Below are positions 1 through 3,573 of a stretch of DNA of 5,664 nucleotides, piece by piece (positions within the stretch are counted from its first letter, which is position 1; every line of letters begins with the position of its first letter). The position numbers were made by a program, and so were the translations under genes. This DNA comes from Syntrophomonadaceae bacterium (GTDB lineage Bacteria > Bacillota > Dethiobacteria > DTU022): contig SKZS01000175.1 of NCBI GenBank assembly GCA_007127255.1, positions 1 through 5,664 on the forward strand, read 5' to 3'. Below the pieces are notes generated by a model, which saw only the letters and a list, made by a program, of their open reading frames with translations, searched no databases and was not told the origin of the DNA.

Positions 1-40
1 AAATGATAGCATCATCAGGAACAACAATTCTCTTTATTAT

Positions 41-72
41 AAAAAATGACCACCTTGAACAGGCGGCCATTT
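41..72 (-). terminator. Intrinsic terminator after the M28 peptidase gene
   Basis: Read on the minus strand, AAATGGCCGCC (72-62) pairs with GGTGGTCATTT (54-44) around a 7-nt loop (TGTTCAA). This gives an 11-bp stem with two G-U pairs, and the transcript continues into a run of six U (46-41). It lies about 97 nt past the peptidase stop codon. On the plus strand the stem is weaker, because the G-U pairs become A-C mismatches, and it is not followed by a T run, so the terminator is directional. It is the only canonical minus-strand terminator I see in the window and probably ends transcription of the peptidase and anything co-transcribed with it. Confidence 0.85.
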
Positions 73-168
73 CGCTGGCGAATAAATTCGATCTTACTGA
101 ATCATAAACCTTATGAAGCAACTGGCCATTTAATTGATATCTTGATCCACAGTGTAACTTGACGCAAG

Positions 169-1389
169 TTATTTGCTTGATAGCGCTGTCACAAGTTTAA
201 ATAAAGCCTCAGCCAGTTCTACCAGCATGTTGCAATCCACTATCTCCGGTTTGTCCGCCTTAGTATGGGCTACTTTTAAAATTTCCCCCATCTGCTCTGA
301 AGTAAGGGCCAGCGCCGGTATTTCCTTCTGCAAAAAAAGACTATGATCACCCTGGTACCAGGAATCACCTTCAGCTATCTCATCATAATCTGCAAAAACC
401 GCCTTTACCGTTTCCTGTAACCCTGGCGGCAGGTTATACAGGGAAAATGCACTATAGCTATTTTTGAAGCCAGCTCCATCAATATTGACACCCAGAATAA
501 TCTCTGGCAGATGATCATTCATGGTTTTTAAATAAAGTTGTTCACCAGGATTGGAATAATAATCTTCTCCATTTATAGCAGTAATTTCAACCTGCAGTGG
601 TCCCTTATAACCGGCAAGCAATTCACCGAGAAACAGGAGGGTAACAATGCCTGAAGCATTATCAATAGCGCCCGGGGTGCCCTGTTTGCTATCTATGTGG
701 GCTAAGAAAACTACCCTGGGACTTTTATAGTCCCCTTTGCGAGCCACAACATTGCACCCTTCTGAGGGTATCCTTTCTGCCCTTACTTCCATGGCAACTT
801 TTTGACCATCATAAAGAGAAAGCTTTTCCCCTTCAATATCCTTCATATAAACTGTCGGCAGATTAAAATCTCCATCTTCAATTAATGGAAATGGATATAC
901 TCCTCCGGCCACCTCAAGACTCATTCCAGTTGCCGTAATAATCCCAATAAAGCCTTTAGTTTCAAGAAGGCTGATGATTTCCTGATGCTCTTCAGGATTG
1001 TAAAAGGGGAAATTTTTTGGCATTAACTGTTCCCTGGCCAGTTCACCTTTTAATAGGGCTATTTTTCCTGCTGCATCCACCTGCTTTAACTGCTCCAGGT
1101 TTGATATCGTGCACAGCTCTCCCTCAAGTTTCCCGCCCATGGAATAAGGGCTGGTTAATACTTCGAATGATTGCTCCTTTACACTCATCCTGGAACCATG
1201 ATCATGCCAGTCAAAACAGGGAAAACCGGGCATCTCCACTTCGAAGCCAAATGATTCAAGTTTTTCTGCAAAAAAACGAGTGGCTTTTTTGTTCCCTTCC
1301 GAGCCCACACAGCGCTCGCTAATTTCATTGCAGAGCTTTTTAATGTACTTATTGCTTTTTTCAAGCATCAAATCTTTACTATATGACAT
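169..1389 (-). CDS. M28-family zinc peptidase (aminopeptidase-like), cytoplasmic
   Basis: This 406-residue protein looks like a co-catalytic two-zinc exopeptidase of family M28. The ligand pattern can be read in order: H231 and D233 in AHIDS, bridging D243 in AIDNASG, an acidic pair E275-D276 in NGEDYY, D304 in VNIDG, and H375 in VAHTKAD; GDHSLF (347-352) matches the family's (S/G)DH..F motif. Residues about 60-210 interrupt the fold and resemble the PA-like insert seen in many M28 enzymes. There is no signal peptide or membrane segment, so it probably acts in the cytoplasm, perhaps in peptide turnover. The ATG is supported by GAGGT (minus strand, 1403-1399) nine bases upstream. A strong terminator follows, and the lipoprotein gene lies 147 nt upstream. 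The classic M28 Glu-Glu pair is Glu-Asp here, as in a minority of relatives. The family is secure; substrate, and aminopeptidase versus another exopeptidase activity, cannot be read from sequence. Confidence 0.88.
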   Translation of the reverse strand: MSYSKDLMLEKSNKYIKKLCNEISERCVGSEGNKKATRFFAEKLESFGFEVEMPGFPCFDWHDHGSRMSVKEQSFEVLTSPYSMGGKLEGELCTISNLEQLKQVDAAGKIALLKGELAREQLMPKNFPFYNPEEHQEIISLLETKGFIGIITATGMSLEVAGGVYPFPLIEDGDFNLPTVYMKDIEGEKLSLYDGQKVAMEVRAERIPSEGCNVVARKGDYKSPRVVFLAHIDSKQGTPGAIDNASGIVTLLFLGELLAGYKGPLQVEITAINGEDYYSNPGEQLYLKTMNDHLPEIILGVNIDGAGFKNSYSAFSLYNLPPGLQETVKAVFADYDEIAEGDSWYQGDHSLFLQKEIPALALTSEQMGEILKVAHTKADKPEIVDCNMLVELAEALFKLVTALSSK

Positions 1390-1408
1390 AGTTTGTTTAC
1401 CTCATTTC

Positions 1409-1429
1409 CAGACATAATAATTATGTCTG
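1409..1429. promoter_or_regulatory. 21-bp palindrome just upstream of the peptidase RBS (possible operator)
   Basis: CAGACATAAT (1409-1418) and ATTATGTCTG (1420-1429) are exact reverse complements separated by one base. The right edge of the peptidase start codon is 19 bp away and its GAGGT ribosome binding site is 5 bp away. Long arms with a one-base centre suit a dimeric repressor site better than an RNA hairpin, since a hairpin would lose its central pairs to form a loop. No T-run follows on either strand, so it is not a terminator. The regulator, if there is one, is not in the window. Confidence 0.5.
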
Positions 1430-1448
1430 CCCCTTATGTTATTAATTT

Positions 1449-1495
1449 TCAAAATATCCTGTTTGTTATCTTACTGCACAAAAGAATTACCTCCT
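1449..1495 (-). other. Unassigned strong Shine-Dalgarno with a possible 10-codon leader ORF
   Basis: The minus strand carries AGGAGGT (1495-1489), the best ribosome binding sequence in the window, yet no annotated gene begins there. Seven bases on, a TTG (1481-1479) opens a 10-codon frame reading MCSKITNRIF that ends with TGA at 1451-1449, about 60 nt before the peptidase ATG. It could be a leader peptide, a remnant of a lost gene start, or a chance purine-rich stretch. The peptide has no run of a single amino acid that would suggest classical attenuation. The Shine-Dalgarno match is plain to see; translation is only a guess. Confidence 0.2.
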
Positions 1496-1505
1496 ATGCT
1501 TATGT

Positions 1506-1518
1506 AATAACTGTTATT
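1506..1518. repeat. Short dyad, 6-bp arms with one-base centre
   Basis: AATAAC (1506-1511) and GTTATT (1513-1518) are exact reverse complements around one base, in the AT-rich gap between the lipoprotein stop and the peptidase start. It has the same layout, one-base centre, as the longer palindrome at 1409-1429 but an unrelated sequence. It may be a weak protein site or may arise by chance in AT-rich DNA. Confidence 0.2.
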
Positions 1519-1536
1519 CACTTAGGTAAAGCTACT

Positions 1537-1971
1537 CTACTGCTCCACACCCGTAACGGCAGCAAGAGAAACGCCAATCGAGGTGTCCTCGGGTACTTTA
1601 ATAATCATAAAATGACGCTCCGAAGATCTTTCGGTAACTCCGGGATAATGGTATTCCATCTTTACAAACCAGTGCCCCGCCTCTTTCACTTTTTCAACCA
1701 GTTCGATTTCACCGTTTACTACAGACTGATTGCCTGCCGAAGCGACATAATAAGTGTAACCTTCATGTGATTTGCTAAAAACTCTCGCTCCCCGGTCCAA
1801 AGCAAGTTCATGGCTTAGCCAGTGAAACAGCTCATCAGGAACAGCTTCGACTATTTCCGGTTTTTCTGTTTCATTTTCCCCGGGCAAAGTATCCGCAGAA
1901 GAGCAGCCAAAAACAGGTAACGCAGCGGCAAAATAAATGATAGTAAAAGTCTTTACATTCATTTTAAACAA
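1537..1971 (-). CDS. Small secreted lipoprotein of unknown function
   Basis: With the TTG start at 1971 the precursor is 144 residues. It begins with a short basic stretch (FKMNVK), a hydrophobic segment (about 8-18) and a lipobox-like VFGC with Cys23, so it should be a lipid-anchored exported protein. An acidic, Pro/Glu-rich linker follows (about 24-45), then a roughly 95-residue domain that looks rich in beta strands. The tract YYVASAGNQ...NGEIELVEKV...FMIIKVPED (about 80-135) faintly recalls the PrcB C-terminal fold, but I would not assign it. The reading frame stays open to a TTG at 2010 with no ribosome binding site. The TTG at 1971 has AGGAG ten bases upstream, and an ATG at 1962 is the fallback. 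It lies 274 nt after the MFS gene and 147 nt before the peptidase gene. Gene and lipoprotein status are fairly sure; function is unknown. Confidence 0.72.
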   Translation of the reverse strand: MFKMNVKTFTIIYFAAALPVFGCSSADTLPGENETEKPEIVEAVPDELFHWLSHELALDRGARVFSKSHEGYTYYVASAGNQSVVNGEIELVEKVKEAGHWFVKMEYHYPGVTERSSERHFMIIKVPEDTSIGVSLAAVTGVEQ

Positions 1972-1981
1972 CTGAGAAAAA

Positions 1982-1986
1982 CTCCT
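1982..1986 (-). promoter_or_regulatory. Ribosome binding site that decides the lipoprotein start
   Basis: Minus-strand AGGAG, within GAGAGGAGT (1989-1981), sits 10 bases before TTG at 1971 and 19 before ATG at 1962, which favours TTG. TGAGA and TCTCA flank it and could pair as a 5-bp hairpin with GGAG in the loop, leaving the site accessible. The in-frame upstream TTG-ATG at 2010-2005 has no such sequence before it. Confidence 0.5.
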
Positions 1987-2034
1987 CTCAAAACTGGTAT
2001 TATGCATCAATTTAAAAACACATTAAATGATAAG

Positions 2035-2063
2035 TTTACAACCTGGAAACTTTCAGTTGACAA
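2035..2063 (-). promoter_or_regulatory. Candidate sigma-A promoter for the lipoprotein gene
   Basis: On the minus strand TTGTCA (2063-2058, five of six matches to the -35 consensus) is followed after exactly 17 bases by TGTAAA (2040-2035, four of six to the -10 consensus). Transcription would start near 2028, giving a leader of about 55 nt before the TTG start. The -35 overlaps a perfect TTGACA on the other strand. This is a by-eye consensus match only. Confidence 0.35.
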
Positions 2064-2085
2064 GTCATATTTCATCACCTTTTAT
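2057..2085 (+). promoter_or_regulatory. Candidate plus-strand promoter pointing antisense to the MFS gene
   Basis: A perfect TTGACA (2057-2062) is followed after 17 bases by TTTTAT (2080-2085, four of six to the -10 consensus); TATAAA at 2083 would need an over-long 20-base spacer. No plausible plus-strand gene lies downstream. A transcript from here would run antisense through the whole MFS gene. It would then meet the plus-oriented terminator-like hairpin at 3495-3539. Confidence 0.25.
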
Positions 2086-2092
2086 AAAGCAC

Positions 2093-2118
2093 ATGATCAT
2101 CGATAATATCATAATCAT
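2093..2118. repeat. Imperfect AT-rich inverted repeat
   Basis: ATGATCATCGATA (2093-2105) pairs with TATCATAATCAT (2107-2118) apart from one mismatch and one bulged base. It lies in the 274-nt gap between the MFS and lipoprotein genes, downstream of a perfect minus-strand TATAAT at 2148-2143. No T-run follows on either strand. It could be a protein site or a weak leader structure; in DNA this AT-rich, chance is a serious alternative. Confidence 0.25.
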
Positions 2119-2142
2119 CTTTAACCATAAAACACAGTTTTT

Positions 2143-2148
2143 ATTATA
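2143..2148 (-). promoter_or_regulatory. Perfect -10 hexamer, alternative promoter for the lipoprotein gene
   Basis: The minus strand reads TATAAT at 2148-2143. Seventeen bases upstream the hexamer is TTCCCT, a poor -35 match, and there is no TG extension. If used, the leader to the lipoprotein would be about 165 nt and would include the inverted repeat at 2093-2118. It is less convincing than the two-box candidate at 2063-2035. Confidence 0.2.
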
Positions 2149-2169
2149 TGCGAGCCTTACAAATAAGGG

Positions 2170-2196
2170 AAATTCACAAAACTGTCCCCCGTTACT
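2170..2196 (-). repeat. Possible fragment of a dispersed palindromic repeat
   Basis: On the minus strand a tract beginning GTAACGGGGGACAG and ending TTTCCC stands out as G-rich in an AT-rich gap. GGGGGA (2190-2185) can pair with TTTCCC (2173-2168) using two G-U pairs. From memory it resembles the GGGGAC-type short repeats common between genes in clostridial genomes and often linked to Y1/RAYT transposases. Only one copy is in the window, so repetition is not shown here. Confidence 0.2.
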
Positions 2197-2245
2197 TTGT
2201 TTTTTATCTTTTTCATAATTAATGCTGCAATCAGCTATAAAATGT

Positions 2246-3457
2246 TCAATTAAGTCTGGAAATATGCGGTGGTAATAAAGAAGCAGCTTCATCCTGGCTT
2301 ATTTTTGTTTTCTTATAGCCAAGAGTAACAATATATGTAACCAGGAAAACTAAAACCCCACTGGCAAACGGAAAAAGGATATTAAAATCAAAAATAGTGC
2401 CGGCCCAGAGTGGTCCTGCTATCCTGCCAAGGCTCATGTAAGATTCTGCAATACCCATTGCCTGACCCTGGCTGCCTTCAGCATGTCTTGATATAAAAGC
2501 CAGGGCAGAAGGTTTTAAGAGCGAATTTAATAAAATGAAGAAGCTCATGGAAAGCATCAGGGTTACATATGTAGCCGACAGTAAAATAAGGGCAAAACCA
2601 ATAGAGCAGCCGATAAAAGCAAGGGTTATTACTCTTTCTTCTCCCAGCTTCTTAGTTAAGGGTCCAACAGCAAGGCCCTGGGCCAGGGCGTACATGAGAG
2701 CCATAATCATTAAGAATGTGCCCACCTGTTCTGGCCCATAATTAAACCTGGCTATAGCATATAATCCAAATACGCTTGAAAATATTGTCTGACCGAATAT
2801 GGCAATAAATACAGCAACCAGGCCAAAACCTATCGGGGTAAAAAGCATCTGCCACATTCCCTTAAACTGCATAAACTTGATCTCTGGTTTAGCTACCCTT
2901 TTATCACTGGATAATGACTCTGGCAATCCAACAAGAATTATCAGGAAGGTTAACAGGCAAAAAGCGGAAGCTACAAAAAACGGGGTGTTAAGAGACATTG
3001 AAGCTAACAGACCACCTATTCCCGGACCCAGGACTACACCAATACCGATAGCACCGCCAATCTTCCCCATTGCTCCACCCCTGTCTTCTTTCGAAGTGAT
3101 GTCAGCGGCATAAGCCTGGGCTGAAGGAAGGGCTGCCGAGGACATCACCCCTGAGACCAGCTGGGCAGCATATAACATCCAGAGCTGAGTTGATACGGCA
3201 AAAAGCGCCATTGCTGTGCTAAGCCCTACCATACCCAAAAGCAAAAGTGGTTTACGGCCAACTTTGTCCGATAAACTCCCCCAGACCGGGGCAAAAATTA
3301 ACTGCATGACCCCGTAGCAGGCAATTAACAGCCCGAAATGAATCCCTCTGCCGCCCATATTCTCTAGATAGAATGGCAGCACCGGCATGGCAATCCCGTA
3401 ACCCATCATTACCACTATCAAGCTGATGATTAAAATTACCATATTTTTATTCTTCAT
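2246..3457 (-). CDS. MFS transporter, DHA1-type 12-TM drug:H+ antiporter
   Basis: The 403-residue product is an inner-membrane secondary transporter with about twelve hydrophobic segments, the normal size for the DHA1 group (TetA/multidrug-like exporters). Motif A is GSLSDKVGRK (60-69) in the loop after TM2. AYAADITSKEDRG (115-127) is the loop after TM4 typical of TetA-like proteins. The antiporter motif C is seen in GIGVVLGPGIGG (138-149). A basic and polar tail (about 381-403) follows the last segment. The frame is open to a GTG at 3502, but that lies inside a hairpin and lacks a ribosome binding site; ATG at 3457 has AGGGG (3470-3466) eight bases upstream and is preferred. The gene follows the phosphotransferase gene by 116 nt, which suggests efflux of the compound that enzyme modifies, or of a related one. 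Family is certain; substrate is unknown. Confidence 0.92.
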   Translation of the reverse strand: MKNKNMVILIISLIVVMMGYGIAMPVLPFYLENMGGRGIHFGLLIACYGVMQLIFAPVWGSLSDKVGRKPLLLLGMVGLSTAMALFAVSTQLWMLYAAQLVSGVMSSAALPSAQAYAADITSKEDRGGAMGKIGGAIGIGVVLGPGIGGLLASMSLNTPFFVASAFCLLTFLIILVGLPESLSSDKRVAKPEIKFMQFKGMWQMLFTPIGFGLVAVFIAIFGQTIFSSVFGLYAIARFNYGPEQVGTFLMIMALMYALAQGLAVGPLTKKLGEERVITLAFIGCSIGFALILLSATYVTLMLSMSFFILLNSLLKPSALAFISRHAEGSQGQAMGIAESYMSLGRIAGPLWAGTIFDFNILFPFASGVLVFLVTYIVTLGYKKTKISQDEAASLLPPHISRLN

Positions 3458-3494
3458 TTTCAGCACCCCTAAAAGTGAATTTCCTTTATTATCT

Positions 3495-3539
3495 GCCCGC
3501 ACCCTATTCTCCAGGAAAGGGTGCGGGCATCAGTTTTTT
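3495..3539 (+). terminator. GC-rich hairpin with U-tract on the plus strand
   Basis: GCCCGCACCC (3495-3504) and GGGTGCGGGC (3519-3528) form a perfect 10-bp stem. The 14-nt loop can add TTC/GAA pairs. On the plus strand ATCAG and then six T (3534-3539) follow, as in an intrinsic terminator. On the minus strand, the coding strand of both flanking genes, what follows is AGATAATAAAGG with no U-tract. It lies 45 bp past the phosphotransferase stop and 37 bp before the MFS start codon. It may end plus-strand transcription. In the minus-strand mRNA it could act as a U-tract-less terminator, a 3'-end stabiliser or a processing site between the two genes. Confidence 0.6.
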
Positions 3540-3573
3540 AACTAACTATTTATGGCTCAAACACCCTTAAATT

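Noticed and set aside
65..131. Direct repeat of GGCCATTT at 65-72 and 124-131
   Set aside because: Eight bases is too short to matter, and the first copy is simply part of the terminator stem.
1449..1481. Minus-strand TTGTGC-17-GATATT as a peptidase promoter
   Set aside because: Only three of six and four of six consensus matches; not better than chance in AT-rich DNA.
1393..1770. 125-codon plus-strand frame antisense to the lipoprotein gene
   Set aside because: It overlaps a better-supported gene, and its start falls at the peptidase RBS and palindrome with no ribosome site of its own; the peptide shows no recognisable domain.
2027..2218. 63-codon plus-strand frame downstream of TTGACA
   Set aside because: It begins upstream of the candidate promoter, lacks a ribosome binding site and encodes a featureless peptide.
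2065..2292. 75-codon minus-strand frame overlapping the MFS 3' end
   Set aside because: Its ATG lies inside the MFS gene with no convincing ribosome binding site, and the peptide is low-complexity and hydrophobic without a family signature; AT-rich intergenic DNA explains it.
3458..3502. N-terminal extension of the MFS protein to the GTG at 3502
   Set aside because: The 15 added residues are polar and unlike an MFS N-terminus, the GTG is within the hairpin stem, and ATG at 3457 has a proper Shine-Dalgarno.
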